Assembly: GCA_944383885.1 (NCBI GenBank)
Contig: CALWRF010000001.1
Span: 39,643 to 103,642, forward strand
Direction of reading: 5' to 3'
DNA: 64,000 bases
Source: an uncultured Clostridia bacterium
Lineage (GTDB): Bacteria > Bacillota > Clostridia > Lachnospirales > Anaerotignaceae
Under the pieces are notes generated by a model that was not told where the DNA came from, did not search any database, and saw only the letters and a program-made list of their open reading frames with translations. The position numbers were made by a program, and so were the translations under genes. Shown one piece after another: positions 9,207-18,124 of the stretch (position 1 is its first letter; every line of letters starts with the position of its first letter).

Positions 9207-10203
9207 GGAACTGACTCCTGAACAAAAAGCAGCGGCAGTTATTATATCCATGGGAACTGACAAAGCTTCCCAGATATATAAATACTTGAGTGAGGAAGAT
9301 ATTGAATCCCTTACAGTTGAAATTGCTAAAATGCGCCATCTCTCGCCTGAAGAAACAGAGTCTGTGCTGGATGACTTTTATAAAGAGTGCATGACACAAA
9401 AAGTAGTTACGGAAGGCGGGCTGGAGTACGCCCGTACCGTACTTGAAAAAGCTTTTGGTCAGCAGACGGCAACAACGCTCCTTGAAAAAGTTGCTAAGTC
9501 GTTAAAGACAATGCCGTTTTCATTTATCAGAAAGCTCAACAGCAAGAACCTTTTTTCAATACTGCAGCATGAAAGACCGCAGACAATAGCCCTTGTGCTT
9601 TCTTACGCAAACCCTGACCAAGCGGCGGACGTTATTATATCGCTGCCTAAAAATAAAAAGCTAAGGGTGGTAGAGGCTATTGCCAAAATGGAAAGTGCTT
9701 CGCCTGAGGCTATTAAAATAGTTGAGGGGCAGATAGAAAAGAAGTTTTCTGCCGTTCTTACTACAGATTATACTCAAGCCGGCGGTATAGATTACATTGC
9801 CGATGTTATTAATTACATGGATAGAGGCAATGAAAAATACATATTTGATGAACTTTCAACGAGGGACGCTAAGCTTACCGACGAAATCAGAAAGAGAATG
9901 TTTGTATTTGAAGATATTGTTACAATGGACAACCGTTCAATTCAGCGTTTCCTGCGTGAATGCGACCCTAAGGATATTGTCCTTGCACTTAAACAGGCTA
10001 ATCCTGAGGTTGCAAACCTTATATTCTCAAATGTTTCATCGCGTATGGCTGAGACAATTAAGTCCGATTTGGAAGTTACAGTAAATGTAAGAATCCGCGA
10101 TGTCGAAGAAGCACAGCAGAGAATAGTAAATATTATAAGGTCTCTTGAAGAACAGGGAGAGCTTGTTATAACAAAGGGCGGAAAGGATGATATTATTGCC
10201 TAA
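9196..10203 (+). CDS. fliG: Flagellar motor switch protein FliG
   Basis: C-ring subunit of 335 residues that touches MotA and transmits torque. N-terminal LTPEQKAAAVIISMGTDKAS, middle-domain HERPQTIALVLSYANPDQAA (the FliG EHPQT-type motif), and a charged C-terminal domain (FVFEDIVTMDNRSIQRFLRE, DPKDIVLALK). Begins inside the last codons of fliF and overlaps fliH by 17 nt. Confidence 0.96.
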   Translation: MESKELTPEQKAAAVIISMGTDKASQIYKYLSEEDIESLTVEIAKMRHLSPEETESVLDDFYKECMTQKVVTEGGLEYARTVLEKAFGQQTATTLLEKVAKSLKTMPFSFIRKLNSKNLFSILQHERPQTIALVLSYANPDQAADVIISLPKNKKLRVVEAIAKMESASPEAIKIVEGQIEKKFSAVLTTDYTQAGGIDYIADVINYMDRGNEKYIFDELSTRDAKLTDEIRKRMFVFEDIVTMDNRSIQRFLRECDPKDIVLALKQANPEVANLIFSNVSSRMAETIKSDLEVTVNVRIRDVEEAQQRIVNIIRSLEEQGELVITKGGKDDIIA

Positions 10204-11011
10204 TCTGCTTAAATTAAACCAGCAGCAGAACCGAATTAAACAATATGAGTTTAACGAGGAACTGCCGGAAGTAAAGCCTGTTATTGCTGAAGAGGAAGAA
10301 AGCTCGCCTGAGGTTGAAAGCACAGAGGCAGAGCCTGAAAAAAACGATGTTCATAAAAAAAGGAACACTGCTGAGGAAGAAAGCAAAGCCAGAGAAAAAG
10401 CACAGGAAATTATAGATAGTGCTAAATTACAGGCTGAGGAAATATTAAAGAAAGCCAAGCAGGAAGCGCAGGAAATAAAAGAAGACGCTTTGAGAAACGG
10501 CAGGCTGGAAGGTTATAAAGCCGGCGTTGAAAAAGGTCGTGAAGAGGCATACAAAGAAATTAAGGATACAGAAGGCATAAAAAGCATAGAGTATCTTAAT
10601 GAAATAAAAAGCGTAATAAATTCTTTATCCGATGAAAAAGAAAAAATACTGGCACAGTATAAAATGAGCTTAGTGGACATAGCTATTACTGTGGCTGAAA
10701 AGGTAATACAGGTTAGCCTTAAAACAAGCGGTGAAATTATTGAAAGAATGATTGTATCTGCTACAGAAAGGCTTGCTTCCAAAGAATGGGTTAAGATTTA
10801 CATATCAAAAACTGATGCCGAAATGATGATAGAAGGCGGCTTGGACATAATTCATACTTTGTCTAACCTGTCAGATAACATAAAAGTAATTCCGATGGAA
10901 AAAGAAAATCAAGGCACATGTATTATTGAATTTCCAGATGAAATTCTTGACGCAAGCGCAAATACACAAGTTGAAAATATCAGAGAAATTATCAGTAATT
11001 CAGCTATATAA
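10187..11011 (+). CDS. fliH: Flagellar assembly protein FliH
   Basis: Regulator and stator of the FliI export ATPase, 274 residues. Residues about 60-130 are a highly charged, Ala/Glu/Lys-rich coiled coil with the family GRLEGYKAGVEKGREEAYKE segment (GxxxG-like spacing). The C-terminal half (AITVAEKVIQVSLKTSGEII) is the V/A-type ATPase subunit E-like domain. I use the ATG at 10187, preceded by GGAAAGG inside the end of fliG; an in-frame TTG lies at 10196. Confidence 0.88.
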   Translation: MILLPNLLKLNQQQNRIKQYEFNEELPEVKPVIAEEEESSPEVESTEAEPEKNDVHKKRNTAEEESKAREKAQEIIDSAKLQAEEILKKAKQEAQEIKEDALRNGRLEGYKAGVEKGREEAYKEIKDTEGIKSIEYLNEIKSVINSLSDEKEKILAQYKMSLVDIAITVAEKVIQVSLKTSGEIIERMIVSATERLASKEWVKIYISKTDAEMMIEGGLDIIHTLSNLSDNIKVIPMEKENQGTCIIEFPDEILDASANTQVENIREIISNSAI

Positions 11012-11038
11012 CGGGGAGGAATTTCTACGTTTAGCAGT

Positions 11039-12331
11039 GTGATTGATTTAATTAAGCGGTCTGAAACAATTAGCCATATAGGTAAAATAGAGAACATAGT
11101 AGGTATGATGGTTGAGGCTTCAGGCGGAAACTGCGGCATTGGCGATATAAGCGCCATATACAGCCAAGACGCTAAAGGGCAGGTATTAAGCGAGGTAATA
11201 GGCTTTAAAGACGACAAAATACTGCTTATGCCATACGAAAGCACAAACGGCATAACGGCAGGCAGTTTTGTAAGGAACACTAAACAAAGGCTTAAAATAC
11301 CTGTAGGCGATTTTTTAAGAGGTCGTATTATAAATGCTTTAGGTCAGCCTATTGACGGTCTTGACGAGTTTGACCCAAAAGAGTTTTACCCTGTTGACGA
11401 TACATATATTAACCCGCTGGAAAGACCGCCTATAACAGAAAAAATGAGCTTTGGCGTAAAAGCCATAGATGGAATGCTTACTATAGGAAAAGGTCAAAGA
11501 GTAGGCATATTCGCAGGAAGCGGTGTAGGAAAAAGCACCCTTTTAGGAATGATAGCTAAAAATGTAAAGGCTGATATAAACGTAATTGCCCTTGTGGGCG
11601 AGCGTGGCAGAGAAGTTTTGGAATTTGTTCAAAAAGACTTAGGCGAAGAAGGTCTTGCGCGGTCTGTTCTGGTAGTTGCGACAAGCGACCAGTCGCCAAT
11701 GCTTAGAATGAAGTGCCCAATAGTGGCAACGGCTATTGCTGAATATTTTAAAAACCAGGGCAACGATGTTCTGCTTATGATGGACTCACTTACAAGATTT
11801 GCCATGGCTCAAAGGGAGATAGGTCTTGCTGTTGGTGAGCCGCCTATCGCAAGGGGATATACCCCGTCTATTTATTCTAAATTTCCTAAGCTTTTGGAAA
11901 GAAGCGGAAATTTTAAAGAAGGTTCTATTACAGGCATTTATACCGTTTTGGTTGAAGGCGATGATACAAATGAACCTATAGCCGATACTGTAAGAGGTAT
12001 TTTGGACGGACACATTGTCCTTTCAAGGAAACTGGCTAACTCTAACCATTTTCCCGCAATAGATATTAATGCCAGCATATCTCGTCTTATGTCAACAGTT
12101 GCTTCAAAAGAGCATAAAGAACTGGCATCTAAAATAAGAGATATACTGAGTATTTACAGCAAAAACGAGGACTTAATTTCAATAGGCGCTTATAAAGCCG
12201 GGACTAACGGTCCTTTGGACTATGCTGTTTCTAAAATAGATAAAGTAAATGAGTTTTTAACTCAAGATATTAATGAAGCTTTTTCTTTTGAAGAGACGTT
12301 AAATAAAATGAGGGAAATTTTAAATGATTAA
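11039..12331 (+). CDS. fliI: Flagellum-specific ATPase FliI
   Basis: Hexameric ATPase that releases substrates from chaperones at the export gate. 430 residues from the GTG. P-loop FAGSGVGKSTLL near residue 157, Walker B VLLMMDSLTRFAMAQRE near 243 and the F1-beta-like GEPPIARGYTPSI. The start is uncertain: GTG at 11039 is 19 nt from GGGGAGG (11013-11019), which is too far, while the codon at the best distance (11027) is ACG. The N terminus could therefore be four residues longer with a non-standard start. Confidence 0.95.
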   Translation: MIDLIKRSETISHIGKIENIVGMMVEASGGNCGIGDISAIYSQDAKGQVLSEVIGFKDDKILLMPYESTNGITAGSFVRNTKQRLKIPVGDFLRGRIINALGQPIDGLDEFDPKEFYPVDDTYINPLERPPITEKMSFGVKAIDGMLTIGKGQRVGIFAGSGVGKSTLLGMIAKNVKADINVIALVGERGREVLEFVQKDLGEEGLARSVLVVATSDQSPMLRMKCPIVATAIAEYFKNQGNDVLLMMDSLTRFAMAQREIGLAVGEPPIARGYTPSIYSKFPKLLERSGNFKEGSITGIYTVLVEGDDTNEPIADTVRGILDGHIVLSRKLANSNHFPAIDINASISRLMSTVASKEHKELASKIRDILSIYSKNEDLISIGAYKAGTNGPLDYAVSKIDKVNEFLTQDINEAFSFEETLNKMREILND

Positions 12332-12352
12332 ATTATTACGTGGTGATGACTT

Positions 12353-12802
12353 ATGAAAAAATTTTCTTTTCGTTTAGAGCCTGTTTTAAAGTACAAAAGC
12401 GACATGCTGGAAATTTTAAAAAACGACCATGCAGAATCAGTTAAAAAAGTTAATGAGCAAAACAGAGTTGTAGAGAAGCTTAAAAATGAAGAACAGATTT
12501 CTGTTTTAAATTTTGATTCAAAAAAAGCAAATGGCATTACTATTGCCGAGGCGGAGCTTTATGAAAAATATATAATAAGGCAAAACCAGCTTATAAAAGA
12601 AGAAACATCTAAGCTTAACCAGCTGAAAAAAATTGAAGCTGAGAAAAGAGAAAAAATGGTTGAAGCAAAAAAAGAAATGCTTTCTATTGAAAAACTCAAA
12701 GATATTAAAATAAATGAATACAGGAAAGAAGAACAAAAAGAAAACGAATTGTTTATTGAGGAATTTATATCAAGCATGAAGTTTAAGACAGAAAAACTTT
12801 AA
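12353..12802 (+). CDS. fliJ: Flagellar export chaperone FliJ
   Basis: 149-residue coiled-coil protein, structurally like the ATP-synthase gamma stalk, linking the FliI hexamer to FlhA. It begins FSFRLEPVLKYKSDMLEILK, the typical FliJ opening, and is Lys/Glu-rich helix almost throughout, with no hydrophobic segment. Its position right behind fliI supports the call. Confidence 0.9.
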   Translation: MKKFSFRLEPVLKYKSDMLEILKNDHAESVKKVNEQNRVVEKLKNEEQISVLNFDSKKANGITIAEAELYEKYIIRQNQLIKEETSKLNQLKKIEAEKREKMVEAKKEMLSIEKLKDIKINEYRKEEQKENELFIEEFISSMKFKTEKL

Positions 12803-12852
12803 GTTTGGTATTTAATTCAATAAATAAAAATTTTAAAAGGAGGTGAACAGGA

Positions 12853-14094
12853 GTGGCGTCAGGAAATATGGCAGTTAACATAAATATTTCAAAAATTATG
12901 CCGGATTCTTCGTCCGCAGCAAAAGCTGTTGATGATAAAGCCGCAGGTCAGAGCAGTTTTAAAGACACAATTAAAAATGAAAGCGATAAGCTCAACAAAA
13001 AAACAGACAGCAATGCTGATGGTTCAGGAAAAACTGATAAAGCAGATAAAACAGATGGCAAGGACAAACTTAATGACAGTGCCGGAAATGATAAGCCAAA
13101 TGAGACAGCCCAAAACATTGGCATATCACAGGTACAGCTTGTTTATGGAAGTTTTTTAATTAATAATAAAGATTTTTCAGTATTTTCCAATGAAAATACA
13201 TATATTACATCAGTTGCGCCGCAGCAGGCTGACGAGGTTAAAAGTGTTTTAAATGTGCCTTATGCTCAGGCAAAAGCAGCAGGTACAGCACAGATTTTAA
13301 ATTCCCAAAGCGCTGTTGCTGCAAACACAGAAATTAATAAAGAGGCTTCGCAGTTTGATTTGAATAATATTAATTCTGCAATAAAAAAAGCGGATTCAGG
13401 CAGCATCACCGCTGATTTAAGCAAAATGCCGGCTGACGGAAACTTACAGAACTTATCTAATAAGCCGCAGGATACCGCTTTAAATGAAATTTCATCAGGC
13501 ACAGTATTAAGGAATTTGAATGCATACAGTGAGCAGGTTACAGATACAATCAAAAATACAGTAATTGAGCAGTATTCAAAAAATGACAATGATAATGAAA
13601 AGAACATTGTTACCGGTTTTGAATCAGCGCTTCAAACAGTACAAAGAACGCCGAAAGGCGATGTTTTGCAATTTAAAGTTGCCGACGCTCTGCCTTTAAA
13701 CAGCAGCGAGGCTATGGATAAATTGGCAGATAAAATTATTGTCCATGGCAGCAACGAGTTTGATTTGCTTCTGGAGCCTGAAAATTTAGGCAAAATCCAT
13801 GTTAAGCTTGTTTTTGAAAATGGCGAAACAAAGGTTTCAATCCTATGTTCAACACAAAAAGCTTTGGAAGCTTTAAACGGCAGTACTGATAAATTAGCCG
13901 CTATTTTGGAAAACAGAACAGGCAATACAACATTTGTTCAGGTTAACCAAAGCGAGGAACAGGCATACCGCCAAGATTACCAGCAGCAAAAAGGCGGCGA
14001 ACACAATTATCAAGGCGATGAAAGAAAGGATAAACGTCAAAAGAACGAAAAATCATCTGACTTTTTGGAGCAAATGCGTTTAGGTCTTGTTTAA
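12853..14094 (+). CDS. fliK: Flagellar hook-length control protein FliK
   Basis: Secreted molecular ruler that switches FlhB from hook to filament export. 413 residues. A long low-complexity Asp/Lys/Asn/Ser N-terminal region is followed by a C-terminal Flg_hook domain near residues 290-365: FDLLLEPENLGKIHVKLVFE and a Gln/Glu/Lys-rich tail. The GTG at 12853 lies behind AAAGGAGGTGAACAG. The N-terminal region is fast-evolving, as usual for the family, so the call rests on the C-terminal domain and the place before flgD. Confidence 0.9.
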   Translation: MASGNMAVNINISKIMPDSSSAAKAVDDKAAGQSSFKDTIKNESDKLNKKTDSNADGSGKTDKADKTDGKDKLNDSAGNDKPNETAQNIGISQVQLVYGSFLINNKDFSVFSNENTYITSVAPQQADEVKSVLNVPYAQAKAAGTAQILNSQSAVAANTEINKEASQFDLNNINSAIKKADSGSITADLSKMPADGNLQNLSNKPQDTALNEISSGTVLRNLNAYSEQVTDTIKNTVIEQYSKNDNDNEKNIVTGFESALQTVQRTPKGDVLQFKVADALPLNSSEAMDKLADKIIVHGSNEFDLLLEPENLGKIHVKLVFENGETKVSILCSTQKALEALNGSTDKLAAILENRTGNTTFVQVNQSEEQAYRQDYQQQKGGEHNYQGDERKDKRQKNEKSSDFLEQMRLGLV

Positions 14095-14117
14095 TATTTA
14101 AGAAAGGAGCGGTTAAT

Positions 14118-14603
14118 TTGGCTAATGAATATGTAAATTCAATAGCCCGCACTTCTTCGGCATACAGCCAAAGTTCAAGTACGGCTAAAAGCAGGGATAC
14201 ATCCGGTACTTTGACAATGGACAGCTTCCTTTTGCTTATGGCAAAACAGCTACAAAACCAAGACCCTATGAATCCAACAAGCCAAGACAACTATATGATG
14301 CAGCTTGCCCAAATGGCGGTTGTTGAGGCTATGACAAGCATGACGCAGGTTTCTGTAAGCACTTATGCTTCCTCAATGGTTGGCAAAGAAGTTACTGTTG
14401 CGGACTATGACTCAAAGGGAAATATAACAACAGTAACCGGTACAGTTACCGGCATCGCTCTTTACTACGATGAGCCGGTTATATTCATAGGCGATAAAGG
14501 TTATACAATGTCACAGTTAATGTCAGTAGGCAAGGTGCCAGAAGGCTCTGATAGTTCTGGCGCAGAAAACAGCGGACAGACAGATGAAACAAGCATAATT
14601 TGA
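14118..14603 (+). CDS. flgD: Flagellar hook-capping scaffold FlgD
   Basis: Temporary cap needed for hook polymerisation. 161 residues. The N-terminal FlgD motif is clear: MDSFLLLMAKQLQNQDPMNP then MMQLAQMAVVEAMTSM. A short C-terminal region (VGKEVTVADYDSKGNITTVTG) lacks the large Ig/tudor domains of proteobacterial FlgD, as is normal in Bacillota. The start is TTG at 14118 after AAAGGAG. Confidence 0.93.
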   Translation: MANEYVNSIARTSSAYSQSSSTAKSRDTSGTLTMDSFLLLMAKQLQNQDPMNPTSQDNYMMQLAQMAVVEAMTSMTQVSVSTYASSMVGKEVTVADYDSKGNITTVTGTVTGIALYYDEPVIFIGDKGYTMSQLMSVGKVPEGSDSSGAENSGQTDETSII

Positions 14604-14646
14604 TAAATGCGAAAGCGGTTTTTTAAACTGAGTTTGGAGGTGGGCG

Positions 14647-15036
14647 ATGGTTGGAAATATTAATGATTTAAAAATACGCCAAATACAGGCGCCGGAATTT
14701 TTGCCGGTAAAAAATGAGGTTAAAGACCAAAACAGCAAGCAGAGTTTTTCGGACATATTAAATGAAAAGCTGAAAAAATCCGAATCATTGCAGTTTTCCA
14801 AACATTCAAAAGAAAGAATACAGCAGCGCGGCATAAATGTTACCGACTCGTTAATAGAGCAGCTGAACACGGCGGCTGACAACGCAAGGGTTAAAGGAGC
14901 CAAAGATGTTGTTATGATAGGTCGTGAGGCGGCGTTTATAGTTAACATACCTAATAATGTTGTTGTTACTGCCATAAACGGCAGTGAAATGAAAAATAAT
15001 ATATTTACAAATATCGACAGTGCTGTACTTTTATAA
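14647..15036 (+). CDS. TIGR02530-type flagellar operon protein
   Basis: 129-residue soluble protein. FSKHSKERIQQRGINVTDSL, GAKDVVMIGREAAFIVNIPN and NVVVTAINGSEMKNNIFTNI match the small uncharacterised family that regularly sits between flgD and flgE in Bacillota and spirochaetes. GGAGG precedes the ATG. Molecular function is unknown; location and co-occurrence with hook genes suggest a role in hook assembly. Confidence 0.8.
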   Translation: MVGNINDLKIRQIQAPEFLPVKNEVKDQNSKQSFSDILNEKLKKSESLQFSKHSKERIQQRGINVTDSLIEQLNTAADNARVKGAKDVVMIGREAAFIVNIPNNVVVTAINGSEMKNNIFTNIDSAVLL

Positions 15037-15064
15037 ACTGGACCCAAAAGGGAGGTTTTGAGTT

Positions 15065-15121
15065 ATGTCTGAAGTACATAACTTATGTGCAGCTTTTGAG
15101 GAGGACGTAAAGAAATGTTAA
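15065..15121 (+). CDS. 18-codon upstream ORF overlapping the flgE start
   Basis: MSEVHNLCAAFEEDVKKC, preceded by GGGAGG at 8-9 nt. The ORF contains the flgE ribosome site (GAGGAGG, 15098-15105) and its TAA overlaps the flgE ATG region. This is the architecture of a coupling or leader ORF. There is no homology evidence that the peptide itself does anything. Confidence 0.35.
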   Translation: MSEVHNLCAAFEEDVKKC

Positions 15122-16104
15122 AATCAATGTTTTCTGGAGTTTCGGGTCTTCGTGCGCACCAGAACAAAATGGATGTTATAGGCAATAATATAGCCAATGT
15201 TAATACAGTTGGGTTTAAATCTGGAAGAACAACATTTAAGGATTCTATTTATCAAAACTTATACGGCTCAAGCGATGGAAACAATGTTTATGGCGGTTCT
15301 AACCCAAGCCAGATTGGTTATGGCAGCCAGGTTTCAGCAATCAGCGTTGATTTTTCTACAGGCAGCTATGAGCCTACAGGTATAGGTACTGACTGTATGA
15401 TTGACGGAAACGGATTTTTTATTGTAGGACCTAAGCTTAGCGAAGATGAAATGGACGAAGGCGTAAGCAATGAAGTTGATGACAACCAGCTTTCACAGTT
15501 TTATTTAACAAGGGTTGGTGAGTTTACAATTGACGGTGACGGATATCTTGTAGACGCCAATAAAAATGTTGTTTACGGTTTTGTCCCTGATACAGCGGCT
15601 ATAGGCACAGGGGATATTACTGACGGTATGGATACAATAGGCGATGGAGACAATACTACTTATTCAACTCTTAAACCTATAAGGCTTCCTGTTACTACAG
15701 ATGACGCTACTGAGCTGCCTGACATTACATACGATGATGAAGAAAGGCTTAACCTTTCAAGCATAAGCATAGACTCAAACGGTGTTATAAGCGGTACGGC
15801 ACCTAATGGAAATACATATAAATTCGGCATTATAGCTGTATGCAATGTAACTAACCCAAATGCTTTGCAGAATACCGGTAATTCATACTACAAGGCGGTA
15901 AGCAATACAGGTTCGTTGCAGGCTTTCCAGCCGGGAGAAGGAACAACAGGAATTTTAAGAACAAGCTGTCTTGAAATGTCAAATGTTGATTTAGCTACTG
16001 AGTTTTCAAACATGATTACAACTCAAAGAGGATTCCAGGCATGCTCTAAAATGATAACTGTTTCTGATGAAATGCTTGAGGAATTAGTCAACATGAAGCG
16101 TTAA
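15115..16104 (+). CDS. flgE: Flagellar hook protein FlgE
   Basis: Structural subunit of the hook. 329 residues. N-terminal MLKSMFSGVSGLRAHQNKMD with NNIANVNTVGFKSGR is diagnostic. A middle hook domain of about 200 residues is followed by the C-terminal NVDLATEFSNMITTQRGFQA helix. Short for a FlgE but complete. A GC-rich hairpin without a T-run follows it. Confidence 0.94.
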   Translation: MLKSMFSGVSGLRAHQNKMDVIGNNIANVNTVGFKSGRTTFKDSIYQNLYGSSDGNNVYGGSNPSQIGYGSQVSAISVDFSTGSYEPTGIGTDCMIDGNGFFIVGPKLSEDEMDEGVSNEVDDNQLSQFYLTRVGEFTIDGDGYLVDANKNVVYGFVPDTAAIGTGDITDGMDTIGDGDNTTYSTLKPIRLPVTTDDATELPDITYDDEERLNLSSISIDSNGVISGTAPNGNTYKFGIIAVCNVTNPNALQNTGNSYYKAVSNTGSLQAFQPGEGTTGILRTSCLEMSNVDLATEFSNMITTQRGFQACSKMITVSDEMLEELVNMKR

Positions 16105-16116
16105 ATTGTATGCATT

Positions 16117-16149
16117 GGCTGGGAGAAAGTAAAAAGCTATCTCCCAGCC
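16117..16149 (+). other. GC-rich intra-operon hairpin behind flgE
   Basis: GGCTGGGAGA (16117-16126) pairs perfectly with TCTCCCAGCC (16140-16149) around a 13-nt loop. There is no T-run, so it is more likely an mRNA 3'-end stabiliser or attenuating pause that lets flgE be made in excess over the genes downstream. Confidence 0.6.
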
Positions 16150-16186
16150 GTATATTGAATTTTAACTTATTTATGAAGGTGATTTA

Positions 16187-16396
16187 ATGATTAAGCTTAC
16201 AAAATTAAGCAATGAACAGTTTGTTATTAATGATTCTCAAATAGAATGCATTGAGTCTATACCAGATACAAAAGTAATTATGATGAACAGGGAATTTTTT
16301 CTTGTAAGAGAAACACCAGATGAGATTATTAAGAGAATAATAGATTTTAAATCTCGTATAAACTATGAGACTAATAAAATGGCATCTAATAATTAA
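16187..16396 (+). CDS. flbD: FlbD/SwrD-family flagellar protein
   Basis: 69 residues: MIKLTKLSNEQFVINDSQIE, then CIESIPDTKVIMMNREFFLV and RETPDEIIKRIIDFK. This matches the small FlbD family found between flgE and motA/fliL. In Bacillus subtilis the homologue SwrD raises flagellar motor power. Stop at 16394-16396, 26 bp before motA. Confidence 0.88.
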   Translation: MIKLTKLSNEQFVINDSQIECIESIPDTKVIMMNREFFLVRETPDEIIKRIIDFKSRINYETNKMASNN

Positions 16397-16422
16397 AATG
16401 ACTAAAGAGGGCGTGACTTTAT

Positions 16423-17256
16423 ATGGATATTACGACCATTGTTGGTATTATAGCCGGGTTAATACTTATATGTTTCGGAGTTGTTTTTGATCCGTCGGAC
16501 ACTTCCATTTTTGTTTTCGGCAACTTAATGAATTTTGTTGATATACCGAGTGTATTTATTGTACTTGGCGGTACAATAGCAGCGGTTGTTGCTTCATATC
16601 CGGCAAGCACTTTAAAGCAGATTCCAAAACATATAAAGATTTTGTTATCTGGCAGTAAGTATAACCCTATGGAATATATAGATTTGCTTGTTGAGTTCTC
16701 GCAGGTAGCGCGTAAAAACGGTCTTTTGACACTTGAGGAAATGGCAAACAGACAGACTGACCCGTTTTTTAAGCAGAGCATTATGCTTATTGTAGATGCT
16801 ACTGACCCGGAAAAAGTTAAATCAATGCTTAATAATGATTTGGATTACTTAGCTGAAAGACATGCGGATTCTGTAAGCATATATGAAAAGGCTTCTTCTG
16901 TCGCACCGGCTTTTGGTATGATTGGTACTTTAATTGGTCTTGTTAATATGCTTAAAAACATGAACTTAGACGGCTCTACAGGAGCATCGTCCCTTGGCTC
17001 GGATATGTCAGTTGCCCTTATAACTACTTTTTACGGCTGTATACTTGCTAACCTTATTTTTTCACCTATAGCTAAAAAACTTAGTATAAGAAATGATGAA
17101 GAATATCTTTGCAAACAGATTATAATTGAAGGCGTTTTATCCATTCAGTCTGGTGAAAACCCTAAATTTATGAAAGAGAAACTTATTTCTTATCTTTCTC
17201 AAAGAGAAAGGGAGATGGCACTTGGCGGCTCAGGCGGTAATAAAAAAGGCAGATAA
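16423..17256 (+). CDS. motA: Flagellar motor stator protein MotA
   Basis: Ion-channel stator subunit, 277 residues with four TM helices (TM1 IVGIIAGLILICFGVVF; TM2 VFIVLGGTIAAVVASYP; TM3/TM4 around VAPAFGMIGTLIGLVNML and VALITTFYGCILANLIFSP). The large cytoplasmic loop between TM2 and TM3 carries FliG-contacting charges (YLAERHAD). Its place inside the fla operon, not in a separate locus, is common in Clostridia. Confidence 0.95.
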   Translation: MDITTIVGIIAGLILICFGVVFDPSDTSIFVFGNLMNFVDIPSVFIVLGGTIAAVVASYPASTLKQIPKHIKILLSGSKYNPMEYIDLLVEFSQVARKNGLLTLEEMANRQTDPFFKQSIMLIVDATDPEKVKSMLNNDLDYLAERHADSVSIYEKASSVAPAFGMIGTLIGLVNMLKNMNLDGSTGASSLGSDMSVALITTFYGCILANLIFSPIAKKLSIRNDEEYLCKQIIIEGVLSIQSGENPKFMKEKLISYLSQREREMALGGSGGNKKGR

Positions 17257-17315
17257 TAAAGTATCGGGGAATTATATTTAATTCATTTATATTTTACAAA
17301 AACGGATGTGCAATT

Positions 17316-18095
17316 ATGGCTATGAAAAAGAAAAAAAGCGGCAACGGCGGAGCTAATTGGATGGATACTTATGGCGATATGGTTACATTATTGCTGTGCT
17401 TTTTTGTACTGCTTTACTCAATGTCCAGTATAGACAGTGAAAAATGGGAGCTTTTGGTTAAAAGCTTTAACCCGGATGCAACTGAATTGTCGCAGATAGT
17501 TACAACACAAGAGAAAAACGATTATGAATACCCTGTTAAGGGCGGCATGGATTTACCTGAAAACGCCGATGGATTTGATCAGTTATATTACGCGCTTTCA
17601 CAGTATATAAGCAATAACAACCTTGAAAGCAGTATTGAACTTTCAAAAGGCGATGGTTTTACATTTATTACATTCAGGGACAACGTATTTTTTGACGGCG
17701 ACAGCTATGTCCTTAAAGACGAAGGCAAGGCTGTACTTGATGAGTTCTGCAACGCAATTGAAACAGCGGTGGATTCTATAGAGGAAATACAGATATTGGG
17801 ACATACATCTCAAGCAAGCCCGGATGTCCCTAACGAGCCTGTAAGCGACAGGTTTTTGTCTTCAAACAGAGCTACAGAAGTACTGCTTTATATACAGGAA
17901 AAGAATATTATAGACCCGGCTAAGCTTGTTTCATGCGGTTATGGACAGTTCAGGCCTATAAGTTCTTTTGACACGCGAGAATCACGCGCTAAAAACAGGC
18001 GTGTTGAAATTTTGGTAACTAAAACAGACAGTGTTGTTAAAAGTCTTGATGAATACTACAAAGAAGTTTACGGCACGGAAACTGGAGAAAATTAA
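17316..18095 (+). CDS. motB: Flagellar motor stator protein MotB
   Basis: Peptidoglycan-anchoring stator subunit, 259 residues. Basic N terminus, then the single TM with the ion-binding Asp: WMDTYGDMVTLLLCFFVLLY. The C-terminal OmpA-like domain has ILGHTSQASPD, LSSNRATEVLLYI and SRAKNRRVEILV. Whether the motor uses protons or sodium is not clear from these residues. fliM follows after 29 bp; the fliL usually found here is missing. Confidence 0.95.
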   Translation: MAMKKKKSGNGGANWMDTYGDMVTLLLCFFVLLYSMSSIDSEKWELLVKSFNPDATELSQIVTTQEKNDYEYPVKGGMDLPENADGFDQLYYALSQYISNNNLESSIELSKGDGFTFITFRDNVFFDGDSYVLKDEGKAVLDEFCNAIETAVDSIEEIQILGHTSQASPDVPNEPVSDRFLSSNRATEVLLYIQEKNIIDPAKLVSCGYGQFRPISSFDTRESRAKNRRVEILVTKTDSVVKSLDEYYKEVYGTETGEN

Positions 18096-18124
18096 TAAAT
18101 GCTGAAGGGAGGGAAAGCTGAAAT

